From positions 124,001-188,000 of the forward strand of contig JAOSKI010000034.1 of NCBI GenBank assembly GCA_027493675.1: DNA of 64,000 nucleotides, given 5' to 3'. Origin of the DNA: Microthrixaceae bacterium. GTDB lineage: Bacteria > Actinomycetota > Acidimicrobiia > Acidimicrobiales > Microtrichaceae. Below, in pieces: positions 49,223 through 58,793 of the stretch. Under the pieces are notes generated by a model. It did not search any database and was not told the origin of the DNA. It worked only from the letters and a program-made list of their open reading frames with translations. Position 1 is the first letter of the stretch. Every line of letters starts with the position of its first letter. The translations under genes and the position numbers were made by a program.

Positions 49223-50023
49223 TCAAGGGTGCTGGCTCGACACTGCCAGTACCTCACCGGTCATGTAGCTCGAGAGGTCGCTCGCCAGGAACACCATCAC
49301 GTTGGCCACCTCCCATGGCTCGGCCGCGCGGCCGAAGGCCTCGGCGGCCTCGAGCTCGGCGAGCAGGCCCGGTGGGGTGACCTTCGCGAGGTTCGCGTGC
49401 ATGGCCAGGCTCGGCGACACCGCGTTGACGCGCACGTTGTGTGCCGCTGCCTCGACTGCGGCCGTGCGGGTGAGTGCCATCACGCCTGCTTTTGCGGCCG
49501 CGTAGTGGCCCTGCCGCTCCTGGGCCCGCCATCCCAGCACCGATGCGTTGTTCACCACCGCGCCTTCGCCCTGCTGGTACAGGTGTGGCAGAGCGGCTCG
49601 CAGGCAGCGGAAGGTCCCGGTGAGGGTGACATCGAGCACCTTTTGCCACTGCTCGTCGGTGAGCTCGGTGATCAGGCCGTTGCCTCCGAGGCCGGCGTTG
49701 TTCATCCATGTGTCGTAGCCGCCCATGGCGTCGATGGCGCCGGCCACGAGTGCCTGCACCGACGCTTCGTCGGTCACATCGCACGGGATGGCCGTGGGTC
49801 GCTTGCCGAACTCCTCTTGCAGCGCGTCCGCTGTCTCACCTAGACGGCGGACGTGTGCATCGGAGATCGTGAGGGTGGCCCCCTCGAGCATGCAGCGTCG
49901 GGCCAGCGATCCGCCGATGCCCGAACCGGCTGCGGCGGTGATCACCACGCGACGCCCTGCCAACAGGTCGCGGCCGGGCGGTTCGGTGGGTGTCGGCGGG
50001 CGGTTCGGTGTCTGGTCGCTCAT
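49223..50023 (-). CDS. ipdF: IpdF-type short-chain dehydrogenase
   Basis: An intact 266-residue SDR closely following Rv3559c/IpdF, which oxidises the 5-hydroxy group of the HIP intermediate. ITAAAGSGIGGSLARRCMLEGA, SDAHVRRLGETADAL, NNAGLGGNGLITELTDEQWQKVLDVTLTG, NNASVLGWRAQERQGHYAAAKAGVMALTR and EAFGRAAEPWEVANVMVFLASDLSSYMTGEVL. The Ala-rich VITAAAGSGIG cofactor motif is the one seen in that group. It is directly downstream of fadE30, as in mycobacteria. Confidence 0.92.
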   Translation of the reverse strand: MSDQTPNRPPTPTEPPGRDLLAGRRVVITAAAGSGIGGSLARRCMLEGATLTISDAHVRRLGETADALQEEFGKRPTAIPCDVTDEASVQALVAGAIDAMGGYDTWMNNAGLGGNGLITELTDEQWQKVLDVTLTGTFRCLRAALPHLYQQGEGAVVNNASVLGWRAQERQGHYAAAKAGVMALTRTAAVEAAAHNVRVNAVSPSLAMHANLAKVTPPGLLAELEAAEAFGRAAEPWEVANVMVFLASDLSSYMTGEVLAVSSQHP

Positions 50024-50045
50024 CGGGTCCTTCGTTCGCGATCGC

Positions 50046-51248
50046 TCATCGGGGCTCGCGGGGTAGGCCGAGCGCCCTTTCGCCGATCAGGTTCTTCTGG
50101 ATCTCGTTGCTGCCGCCGTAGAGGGTGTCGGAACGGCTGAAGAAGAACAGCTTGTGATCCGGTGACATCTCGTCTGCGCCGGCGTCGCCCTCGTCGGCCT
50201 GCGAGTAGCGGGTGAGCATCGCATCGGCGCCGAGGGCGCCCATGGCCGCTTCACCCATGTCGCGGTGCAGCGTCGCCCAGTAGAGCTTGTTGATCATCGC
50301 CTCTCGGGGCAGCTGCGCGGCGTCGTCGGTGCGCAGAGCACGGGTGGCGTTCCAACGCATGATCCTGACCCTCACCTGCAGATCCATGATTCGGTCACGT
50401 AGGACGGGGTCGTCCCAAGCACCGCTTCGCCGGGCACCGGCAACGACGTGGTCCAACTCTCGCTGGAAGGCCATCTGCTGGCCCAGGGTGAGAACCCCGC
50501 GCTCGAAAGCGAGGGTCCCCATGGCCACCTTCCATCCCTCTCCGGGAGCGCCCACGACCATGTGGGCAGGGGTTCTGGCCTCGTCGAAGAACACCTCGTT
50601 GAACTCGGCGGTGCCGGTGATCTGGCGGATCGGACGTACCTCGATGCCGGGTTGGTCCATGGCCACGAGCAGGTACGACAGGCCGTGGTGGCGCGTGGAC
50701 CCGTCCTCGGTGCGCGCGACCACGAAGCACCAGTCGGACCACTGCGCGAGCGACGTCCACACCTTCTGGCCGTCGATCACCCAGTCGTCGCCTTCCAGGC
50801 GTGCACGGGTGGACACGTTGGCGAGGTCTGACCCGGCGTTCGGCTCGGAGTAGCCCTGGCACCAGAACTGCTCGCCCGAGACGATCCCCGGAAGGAAGCG
50901 CTGTTGGATCTCGGGGGTCGCAAAGTGGATCAGGGTCGGTCCCAGGAGGCCTTCACCGATCAGGCCGGCCCTGCCGGGCCCCCCGCTGCGGGCGTACTCC
51001 TCGTGGAACGCGACTTCCAGGTGCAGGGGGAGTTCCCTGCCACCGTGTTCGGTGGGCCATCCGACACACGTCCAGTTGCCCGAGGCGAGCTCGCGCTCCC
51101 ATTCCATGCGCTCGGCCACGAAGGCGTGCTCGTCGCCGGGGCCGCCGCGGTGGGCCAGCACCTCGAAGTCGCCACGGAGGTGCTCGTGCATCCATTCGCG
51201 CACCTCGGTGCGGAACTCCGACTCCGAGGGGGCCACAGGTGCGCTCAC
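50046..51248 (-). CDS. fadE30: FadE30-type acyl-CoA dehydrogenase
   Basis: An intact 400-residue acyl-CoA dehydrogenase closely following FadE30, which dehydrogenates 5-OH-HIC-CoA in ring degradation. WCQGYSEPNAGSDLANVSTRA, QKVWTSLAQWSDWCFVVARTEDGSTRHHGLSYLL, QITGTAEFNEVFFDEART, GEGWKVAMGTLAFERGVLTLGQQ and YGGSNEIQKNLIGERALGLPRE are all present. It heads a minus-strand operon with ipdF, maoC and a thiolase, controlled by the palindrome at 51267-51285. Confidence 0.93.
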   Translation of the reverse strand: MSAPVAPSESEFRTEVREWMHEHLRGDFEVLAHRGGPGDEHAFVAERMEWERELASGNWTCVGWPTEHGGRELPLHLEVAFHEEYARSGGPGRAGLIGEGLLGPTLIHFATPEIQQRFLPGIVSGEQFWCQGYSEPNAGSDLANVSTRARLEGDDWVIDGQKVWTSLAQWSDWCFVVARTEDGSTRHHGLSYLLVAMDQPGIEVRPIRQITGTAEFNEVFFDEARTPAHMVVGAPGEGWKVAMGTLAFERGVLTLGQQMAFQRELDHVVAGARRSGAWDDPVLRDRIMDLQVRVRIMRWNATRALRTDDAAQLPREAMINKLYWATLHRDMGEAAMGALGADAMLTRYSQADEGDAGADEMSPDHKLFFFSRSDTLYGGSNEIQKNLIGERALGLPREPR

Positions 51249-51266
51249 GTGGCCGACGATACCGGT

Positions 51267-51285
51267 TTGTGACGACTCGTCAGCA
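51267..51285. promoter_or_regulatory. Steroid-island palindrome, site 4 (fadE30 promoter)
   Basis: TTGTGACGACTCGTCAGCA contains the core TGACG-N3-CGTCA, which is fully symmetrical; the outer bases differ from the other sites. It ends 18 bp upstream of the fadE30 start. Confidence 0.65.
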
Positions 51286-51353
51286 AATGGTGTCGCCTCT
51301 GGCGAGCCACCACCTCCGGCCCCTCATCGCCGGCCGTGGCGGGACCCGGAACG

Positions 51354-51389
51354 CGAATCGGGGGCAGGCTCGAGCCTGCCCCCGATTCG
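51354..51389. terminator. 36-bp perfect palindrome, terminator
   Basis: The arms 51354-51371 and 51372-51389 are exact complements with no loop. It lies 35 bp after the stop of the 611-residue secreted protein and before the divergent fadE30 promoter. It may also be a protein-binding or plectonemic site; a terminator is the simplest reading. Confidence 0.7.
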
Positions 51390-51424
51390 GGATCCTCATC
51401 GGTATGTCGGTGCCGAGCTTGCTG

Positions 51425-53260
51425 TCAGCCCGTCGGCTTGAGCTGCGCTCCTCCCACGGTGGGAGGGGGCCCAGGGGGAACAGTCGTCTCGGGGCTCACC
51501 GTGGCCACGGATGTCAGGGTCACGACGCCCTGGGAGCAGAGCTCCTGCTTCTCCTCGGGCGCTGGATCCTCACCCTGGGTCACGGTGACTACTTCGGGTG
51601 TCGACTGGAACACGTCGTTGAGCAGGGATGTGATCTCACCGATGTCGATGAAGTCCATCAGGTTCTCGCCGATCACCTTGATCATCAGCTTGATCGTCTC
51701 GATCTGACCGACGATGTCGCCGTTGGCACCCTTGCGAGCGGCCTCGGCGCTGAGCTGGTCGACGTACTCCTTGGCCGTGAGACCATCGGGGATCGGGGTC
51801 TTCGGTGTGCCCTCGCCATCGCCTCCGTCGTCACCCCCGAGCTTGTCCAGCAGGCCCAAGAGGCTGTTCTTGATCTCGATCGGCAGGAAGGAGTAGAGCT
51901 GGGCCACGACGATCTGATCGTGTGCCTTGTTGGCCAGCTTCCCTGAGAACTCCACTGTGTACGGCATGTACTGCATCCCGCCCTTGAGCGTGACGCCCTC
52001 GGGGACGTTCTTGCGGCCGTTGCTGACGATCTCTCCCTGGGTGACCTTGACCCCACCGGCGCCGATGGTCGGGATCGACTCGAGACCAGCCTGCATGTCG
52101 GCGGCGCTCGGGTAGATGTGTGGGTTGAACAGCACGTAGTCGTTCACGTGGAGTTGCCACCAGGAGTTCTTGCCGGGTTCGACCACTTCGTCCTTGGGTG
52201 GGTTCGGGGCTACGGGATGGCGGTTCACGGACCACACGACCTGGTCGCCGGACTTCTGGTTGAAGGCGAATCGGCTACCGAGCTCACGCTTCAGCGCCTG
52301 GTTGTTCGGGTCGAAGAACAAGCGGATCTCCTGGACCTCTGTCTTGCCTGGGTCGGCCTCGGAGATGTTGATCGTTCCGGCGCACACCTGGAAGGTCACC
52401 TCGGCGGACTTACCGGCGGCCGGACCGGTGGCGACCACCTTGCCGTCCACGATCGTTGCGTCGCCTTCGAGGATCTTGAGCGTGCTGGGATCGACCTTCT
52501 GTTCGACGCCGTCCTTTGTCTTCCCGTTGGTCACGTACTTCCCGAGCACATCGACGGTGGTGGGTTGTCCCTGCTTGGTCTCGATCATGATGGGCTGCAC
52601 GATGTTGGGTGAGCCGGCCACCTTGACGGGGAGGGACAGCACCGTGGCACCGGTGCTGCACTTGAAGTTGAGGGGCTCCTTGATGGGACCGCTCCCCAAG
52701 GTGATCGTGAAGAAGAGCTCCTGTGTCGACACCTTGATGAGGCCGCCGCTGCCGATGTCGTTGAGCGTTCCCTTGATCGGCGGGAACGCTGCATTGAAGG
52801 GCTTGCCCTTGGCCAATGTGAGGTTCTGATCCGGCAGCGTGCCCGTGATGCTCTTGGTGGACGTGGGGCCGGTCACGGCCAGCGGAGCGTTGACCTTGGA
52901 GACCTTGACCTTCGGTGAGATCGCGGCAACCGTGTCCACCGTCTTGGTGTCCAGTGAGAAGGACAGCGAGAGCGAGAACCCAACCCCTGTCTGACCCGGT
53001 TCCACAAATGGTGGTGCGTCTGCCTTCACCGTCACGGGTGTTGCCAGGGAACCGCTGCCGATTGTCTTGAGCAACTTCGCGGTGCCGGGGTCGGCCCCAC
53101 TGCAGGAGGCGTTGAATGTCTTGCTGCTCGTGGCGGCACTGGATTGCGTGCCCGAGACCAGCAGTGCCGCAATGACCGCCGCGACGGCCAGGATGCCAGC
53201 GATGCTTCGGCGGTTCGAGCGCCTGCGGGTTGACTTCTCGCTCTCTGGAAGCGATCCCAT
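51425..53260 (-). CDS. Large secreted protein, function unknown
   Basis: An intact 611-residue protein with a basic N-terminus, signal helix (GILAVAAVIAALLVSGTQSSA) and cleavage near SSAATSS. The mature part is Thr/Val/Gly-rich and beta-like, with weak internal repeats around Cys residues (FNASCSGADPGTAKLL, NFKCSTGATVLSLPV, FQVCAGTINISEADPG). A helical C-terminal segment (YVDQLSAEAARKGANGD, then TIKLMIKVIGENLMDFIDIGEI) and a Pro-rich tail end it. No enzyme motif. Start has GGGGTAGGAAA. Possibly an adhesin or wall-associated protein; I do not recognise the family. Confidence 0.75.
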   Translation of the reverse strand: MGSLPESEKSTRRRSNRRSIAGILAVAAVIAALLVSGTQSSAATSSKTFNASCSGADPGTAKLLKTIGSGSLATPVTVKADAPPFVEPGQTGVGFSLSLSFSLDTKTVDTVAAISPKVKVSKVNAPLAVTGPTSTKSITGTLPDQNLTLAKGKPFNAAFPPIKGTLNDIGSGGLIKVSTQELFFTITLGSGPIKEPLNFKCSTGATVLSLPVKVAGSPNIVQPIMIETKQGQPTTVDVLGKYVTNGKTKDGVEQKVDPSTLKILEGDATIVDGKVVATGPAAGKSAEVTFQVCAGTINISEADPGKTEVQEIRLFFDPNNQALKRELGSRFAFNQKSGDQVVWSVNRHPVAPNPPKDEVVEPGKNSWWQLHVNDYVLFNPHIYPSAADMQAGLESIPTIGAGGVKVTQGEIVSNGRKNVPEGVTLKGGMQYMPYTVEFSGKLANKAHDQIVVAQLYSFLPIEIKNSLLGLLDKLGGDDGGDGEGTPKTPIPDGLTAKEYVDQLSAEAARKGANGDIVGQIETIKLMIKVIGENLMDFIDIGEITSLLNDVFQSTPEVVTVTQGEDPAPEEKQELCSQGVVTLTSVATVSPETTVPPGPPPTVGGAQLKPTG

Positions 53261-53541
53261 TTTCCTACCCCTGTCGATTGAGCAGCGGAATCACTCCACT
53301 GCATCTCCCAGTATGCGTGCTCTCACACGTCGCCCTTGGATTTCCCGCCTGCCACTGCTCAGGATTGGTGGTCCATTAGTAGACAGGGTGTCCGAACTGT
53401 ACTCAATGGCGACCGCTGGAGACCAGAGGAAGTTGCGCGCCGGGATCAATTGCCCACCCAACCCGGCCATTTTGCACACGACGGACGGCTCGAACCGAGG
53501 GCCGTGAGCCCGCCGGTCGCGGTCCCTTGAGTAGGGTCGGG
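53261..53541. other. Divergent intergenic region
   Basis: About 280 bases between the secreted protein (minus) and the cyclase (plus). It is relatively AT-rich in places (53365-53410) and should hold both promoters. TAGGGT at 53532-53537 is a candidate -10 for the cyclase. No strong inverted repeat is visible. Confidence 0.4.
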
Positions 53542-55166
53542 GTGTGCAGGGAGGACCTGACTCCGGAGGCACCGGGCCACGATGACCCACACGGCCCGGA
53601 TGCGCCCTGGCTCACTCCGTTTCCCTCTGCGCCCATTCGACTCCCCACCGTTGCCGAGCAACCTCCTCAAGGGGTCGACGATCGGGCCGGCGAGAGCCAG
53701 CTGTCTCAGGTTCATGCACAGTGTCGTCCGAGCCGGCCAGCGGTGCCTGCGTGGACGCCTGGTCGTGCCACACCGCCGCTGACCTCGTTCGAGGCGTCCA
53801 CGAAGCGCATCCTCGTGCCGGTCCTCCTCGCCGTGGGTGGCGCTCTCGCAGGTGCGGTAGCGGCAGTGGCACTCCTCGTGGCGGACAGCGCTCTGGTGAC
53901 GGCGGCGTTGGTGGTCATGGGAGTCGGCCTGACGGTTGCAGTCGCCGGCGGGGTCATTGCACGGCGCCGGCTGCGTACCGATATCGACGAACCGTTGATC
54001 GAGCTGCGCGAGGCGGTCCTCCGGCTCGGTGCGGGAGAGCCTGCCGAGCGCGTGGTCGGGCCGAAGAACGGCCCACTGGTACCCGTCGTGAAGGCGGTCG
54101 AGTCAGCGGGCGCGAACGTTTCGGCTGCGGCCGAGAGGTTGGTGAGCGAGGCGAGTTGGGAGAGAGCAGTCGCCAGATCATCGATGCTCTGGACTTCGCC
54201 CGTAGCGACACGGATGTCTACAGGGTGGTCTCAGAGGCACTGGAGTTGGTTGACGACGAGCATCCGAGCGGACTGCTCATCACGCCGACGGGTTCCTCCC
54301 ATGAGCTTCACGAGGTGGCGACGAACACTGCCACCGGTTCGCCGGGCTGTCCTGTGACCAACACCGATGATTGCCTGGCGATCAGGCGTGGACAGGTCGT
54401 TGTGACCGACAGCTCGGAGGCGATCAACGCCTGCCCCCGGTTGCGGGGTCGTCCGGGTGGTCCATGTTCGGCGGTGTGTCTGCCTGTCGCGGTTCAGGGC
54501 CACAGCGTCGGGGTCATCCACGCCATCGCAGAGGACCGGCATCCACCAGGGCCACAGGTGGTGGAACGGCTGGCGGACCTGTCGCGTCAGGTGGGTGCCC
54601 GCCTGGGGGCCCTGAGGGCGCTTGAGTCGTCCCGCGCGGAGGCCTCCACCGATGCTCTGACCGGCCTTCCCAACCGTCGCTCGCTCGAATCGGAGCTCCA
54701 GCAGATGCTCGACGGGAGGCGCGCCTTCGTGGCGGTCCTCGCCGACCTCGACAAGTTCAAGTCCCTCAACGACACATACGGACACGAAGCAGGAGACCGG
54801 GCGCTGCAACTCTTCGCAAAGGTCATGCAGGACAACGTGCGGGGACATGACATGGTCGCCCGGGTGGGCGGCGAGGAGTTCGTGGTCGTCTACCCGGAGA
54901 TGACCGTCCAGGGCTCCATCGAGGCGATCGAACGATTGCGCACCGGACTTGCCTCAGCTGTGGCGGTGGCTGCTGTGAAGCCGTTCACCTGCTCGTTCGG
55001 AGTCACCCACTCGTCGGTCGGGATGACCGTGGCGGAGATCCTCCGAGTGGCCGATGCCGGCCTCCTACGCGCCAAGGAGCTTGGTGGTGATCGGGTGGTC
55101 TACGCGGACCAAGCCCTTGCAGCCGAGGTGTTCGACCAGGCCGACGAAGATCCGCTTGGTCAGTAG
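53542..55166 (+). CDS. GAF-GGDEF diguanylate cyclase (one frameshift)
   Basis: A membrane signalling protein of about 540 aa. Two helices (ILVPVLLAVGGALAGAVAAVALLV and ALVTAALVVMGVGLTVAVAGGVIA) are followed by a HAMP-like linker and, after a shift near 54150, a GAF domain (about 205-365, DCLAIRRGQVVVTDSSEAINACPRL) and a GGDEF domain with DALTGLPNRRSLESELQ, FKSLNDTYGHEAGD and the active-site GGEEF. The active-site residues are intact, so it probably makes cyclic di-GMP. The start is uncertain: GTG 53542 is in frame, and TTG 53527 is possible. Confidence 0.85.
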
Positions 55167-55320
55167 CGGCGGACGCTGGTATCGGTCGTGCCGGCGAGGA
55201 ATCCGCAATCGTGATGGTCACACGCCACCCCCACGGTGATCACGCATCCTGTGTGGCACGCCCTGCGACAGCGAGGTGGATCTCCGTGGCCGGATTGCGG
55301 GAGCCCCGGGTTCCTGCGCT

Positions 55321-56591
55321 CTAGTTGCCGTTGGTACTCCAGTGCCAGGGCTCCGAAGGGAGGTTCTGGAATCCGAATCGTCCTGCGTTCGCGCGCATCC
55401 ACTGGAATCCCGAGCTGCCGCGGCTGAGGGTGCTGCCCCCTGGGTGAAGTCAATTGCCAGACCCCGCTCGTGCATCGAGGTGCCGGGACGGGCGGTTGGC
55501 GGGCTACACGACGATGCCGGCATCTGGTAGATCGCGTAGTAGGACGAACCGCAGTTGCTGCGGCGCACCGCGATCTGTCCCGCCGGATCGCGGAATCCGC
55601 CACCGGAGAGGTGAATGCCACTGGCGGCAGCTGCGCTCAGCAACGCTTGAAGGTTGCCCGCGATCGACTCGTGAACGCGGATCCCGCCGACGCTGACGAT
55701 GCTTCCGGAGCCGACGATGGTCGGCGGGGTGTAGCCACCGCCTCCTGAATCGCCGGACGACGGCGATAGGGAGGCCTTGTTGGCGGCGGCCAACTGAGCC
55801 GCCCGCGCCCTCTCGGCTGCGCGTTGAGCGGCCAGTGCCTTTGCGATCTCCGCCTGCTTGGCGGTTATCTGCTTGCTCAGGCCTGCATCCAGATCTGCGA
55901 GCGCAGCCGCCTCGGCGAGTGCCGCGTCCAGGCGGGCATCGACGGCGGCCGAGAACTCCTGTTGCTTGGCGTAGCTCGTGTCCAGCTCCGCCTTGCGCGC
56001 ACGGACCGCTTCGCGCTGCCTCGCTGCCCGTGCTTCGGCATCGGCCTTTGCGGCACGCTGCAACTCCAGGTCCTCCTGCACGCCGCGGTACTTCTCGACG
56101 AGGTCCTGGCTGCGGGTCGCACGTGTGTCGAGCAGCACCCGCTTGTTGACGGCGTCGTTCATGTCGGTCGTGGCCACCTCGGCGGTGGGATCGGAGCTCC
56201 CGATGTTGACGTATGCCTCCACCGCGGATGCCCTGATGTCGCTTCGCAGCTGATCGGCCTCCTTCTGGGCTGCCTCCTGGGCTGCCTCTGCCGCCGCACG
56301 GTCCTCCTCGGCCTTCGCGAGCACTCGTTCGGCCTCTTCGACCTTGTCCTGTTGGGCCTGAACCTGTGCGCTCAGGGCCGCGAGGGCGTTCTTCACCTCG
56401 GCGTCGGTGGCTTCGAGCGCGTTGACCTTGGATGCCTGCCCGGCCTTCTCGGAACGGACCTTGTTCCGCTGGGCCTGCAACTCCGCGAGGCTGGACCCGT
56501 CGTCGGTGGGCGCAGCGGACGCGTTGGGGATCGGGACCAGTAGGAGCGTCAGTGCTGCGACGATTGCGACGGCTGTGTGACGGTGTGACAT
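55321..56591 (-). CDS. Coiled-coil VanY-like D-Ala-D-Ala carboxypeptidase (one frameshift)
   Basis: A secreted protein of about 423 aa. After a signal peptide (VAIVAALTLLLVPIPNASA), a long coiled coil (about 35-285, heptad-rich Ala/Glu/Arg) carries a C-terminal VanY-type peptidase with GGGFRDPAGQIAVRRSNCG, SMHERGLAIDFTQG (His and Asp ligands) and, after a shift near 55425, EPWHWSTNGN (His ligand). The layout is like that of FtsX-regulated murein hydrolase activators, but with an intact zinc site. It probably trims peptidoglycan stems outside the cell. Confidence 0.85.
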
Positions 56592-56684
56592 GAGCGGCGA
56601 CGGCGTTCCTGTCATGTGGGGGCGGGAGTGTGGTTCAGGGGACTGCTCGAGCCCGTGCGGTGGGGTGCTCGTAACGCAATCGCA

Positions 56685-56714
56685 AACTAACACACGGCTG
56701 CCCGGGTTGCGCAA
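56685..56714 (-). promoter_or_regulatory. Putative promoter for the VanY-like gene
   Basis: On the minus strand TTGCGC (56709-56714) and TTAGTT (56685-56690) are separated by 18 bases, about 95 bp upstream of the start at 56591. This is a plausible sigma-70-type promoter; it has not been compared with others. Confidence 0.35.
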
Positions 56715-56783
56715 GTGGTCTGGTCGTCATCACAGCGAATTCTTACAGGCGCCACAGGCCGGTGATGGGACCCATTGAGGAAC

Positions 56784-57606
56784 TCAGTGCTGGCAGGTCC
56801 TGCACCAGGTGGTTCCCCGTGCATCCAGCACCATGTGTGACAGCGGTCGGGCGCATCGCGGGCAGGGAAGGCCGGACCGACCGTAGCAGCGGAGCCTCCG
56901 TTGATGGCTTCCCACTCGACCCCCGGGCGTCGCGGTAGTCACGCAGGGTGGTTCCGCCGTCGTGCAGTGCCGTGCCGAGCACCGTGACGATGGCCCGGTG
57001 CAGCCGCTCGGCGCGCGCCGCGCCAAGGCGCCGCGTGGTCGGTCGGATCCCCGACTCCCACAGAGCCTCGTCCGCGTAGATGTTGCCGATGCCCGCCACG
57101 ATGCGTTGGTCCATCAGGGCGGTCTTGAGCGCCTTTCGGCCGCTCAGACCCGAGCGCAGCGACTCCGCGGTGAACTCAACCGAGAGAGGCTCCGGTCCGA
57201 GGCGCGCGAGGGTCGGTAGGTCACCGAAGTCACCGCCGACGACGACTGTTGCCCGTCCGAAGCGCCGGGGGTCCCAGAACCCCAGCAAGGAACCGTCGTC
57301 GAGCACCCATCGGGCGCGCAGGTGCACGTCACGGGACCCGGGCGGTGCGTTCCGGTCATTTCGCAGCGCCAACCGTCCCGTCATCCCGAGGTGGATCACC
57401 AGTTGCTCGGAAGCAGACGACCCTCGTTGCAGGTCGGCCAGAAGGTACTTGCCCCTGCGGCGCAGCCCGGTGATCGTGGCACCTCGGGCCAGCGTGGCAC
57501 GGCTGAACTTGGGCGAGTCGAACCCCCACGCCGAGGTAATCGTCCTGCCGCGGAGCACGGGTTCGAGTTGGCGGCGTACGGTCTCCACCTCGGGCAACTC
57601 GGGCAT
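56784..57606 (-). CDS. mutM: MutM/Fpg formamidopyrimidine-DNA glycosylase (one frameshift)
   Basis: A DNA repair glycosylase-lyase of about 274 aa removing oxidised purines. MPELPEVETVRRQLEP gives the catalytic Pro2 and Glu3, LVIHLGMTGRLAL and GFWDPRRFGRATVV follow, and AGIGNIYADEALWESGIRP is the helix-two-turn-helix. After a shift near 56915 the zinc finger is LPCPRCARPLSH and TTWCRTCQH, with all four Cys. Confidence 0.94.
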
Positions 57607-57757
57607 CGCCGAAGTGTTGCAGAACCGATCACCGATCGTGTCGGCAGGCGCGGCATCCGCTGCGTGACGCATGCCCGGCGGTCCGTGCGCACACGGTGTG
57701 GGCCCGGTGCCCGTGCGCGGGATCTATCGTGCTGGGCGAAGCGACCAGAGGAGTGAA

Positions 57758-58687
57758 GTGGCTGCAAGTGGAGGTACGAGGGCGGTTGTCGCCGCTCTTC
57801 TCGCGAACGGTGGGATCGCGATCGCCAAGTTCGTGGGATTCGCGATCACCGGGGCGTCCTCGATGCTCTCCGAGGCGATCCACTCGGTCGCCGATACCGG
57901 GAATCAGGGTCTCCTGTTGCTCGGAAGTCGCCGGGCGCGGCGTGCCGCCAGCGAGGATCATCCGTTCGGGTACGGGCGTGAGCGGTACTTCTGGTCCTTC
58001 GTCGTGGCGGTCGTCCTCTTCGCGCTGGGTTCCCTCTTCGCGATCTATGAGGGTGTCCACAAGATCCAGCACCCCGAGCCCATCACGTCACCGGCCGTCG
58101 CCCTGTCGATACTCGGTCTGGCGATCGTGCTCGAGGCGTTCTCGTTCCGGACCGCGATCGTGGAGTCCTCTTCGTTGAAGGGTGATGCTTCCTGGTGGGG
58201 GTTCCTGCGGACCTCGAAGGTGCCGGAGCTTCCGGTGGTGCTGCTCGAGGATGCCGGAGCGATGGTCGGTCTCGTCGTCGCGACCGGGGCGATCACGGTG
58301 TCGATCGTCACGGGTGACGGGACCTGGGACGGCATCGGTTCGGTCTTCATCGGTGTCGTGCTCGGTGTGATCGCGGTCTTCCTCTGCATCGAGATGAAGA
58401 GCCTCCTGATCGGCGAGGGGGTCTCGAAGCACACCCGCGTCGCGCTTGCGCGGCCGTGGAGTCCGACGACACGGTGGTTCGCCTCATCCACGACCGGACC
58501 CAGTACCTGGGCCCCGAGGAGGTGTTGGTCGGGTTGAAGGTGGAGTTCGCAAGTGGGCTGGACGTGGCGGCCATGGCCGCCGCCGTCGACGCGCTGGAGG
58601 AGCGTGTTCGCACCGCGGTCCCCGGAGGTCGGACCCATGTACGTGGAACCCGACCTCTACCGCGAAGGGCACACACCGAGCCACTGA
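57758..58687 (+). CDS. CDF-family metal cation efflux protein (two frameshifts)
   Basis: A cation diffusion facilitator of about 310 aa. SMLSEAIHSVADTGNQGLLLLG carries the first metal-site His/Asp, and VLLEDAGAMVGLVVATGAI is the paired helix. Five or six membrane helices precede a cytoplasmic domain. Shifts near 58440 and 58620 connect to DTVVRLIHDRTQYLGPEEVLVGLKVEF and VGPMYVEPDLYREGHTPSH. GTG at 57758 follows AGAGGAG. Probably exports zinc, manganese or a similar ion. Confidence 0.87.
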
Positions 58688-58779
58688 TCCGTGGGAGGTG
58701 CCGATCGGCCTGCGGAGCCGCCGATCCTGATCGAGCTCTGCTCCGGCGCCGAATCGGTGGACACACGAGGTCCATCAAC

Positions 58780-58785
58780 TAGCGT
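58780..58785 (+). promoter_or_regulatory. -10 element TAGCGT with TGGACA -35, leaderless
   Basis: TGGACA (58758-58763) and TAGCGT are 16 bases apart, and the latter ends 8 bases before the ATG of the ParA-like gene. This is the most complete promoter of the leaderless set. Confidence 0.55.
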
Positions 58786-58793
58786 CGGATGTC

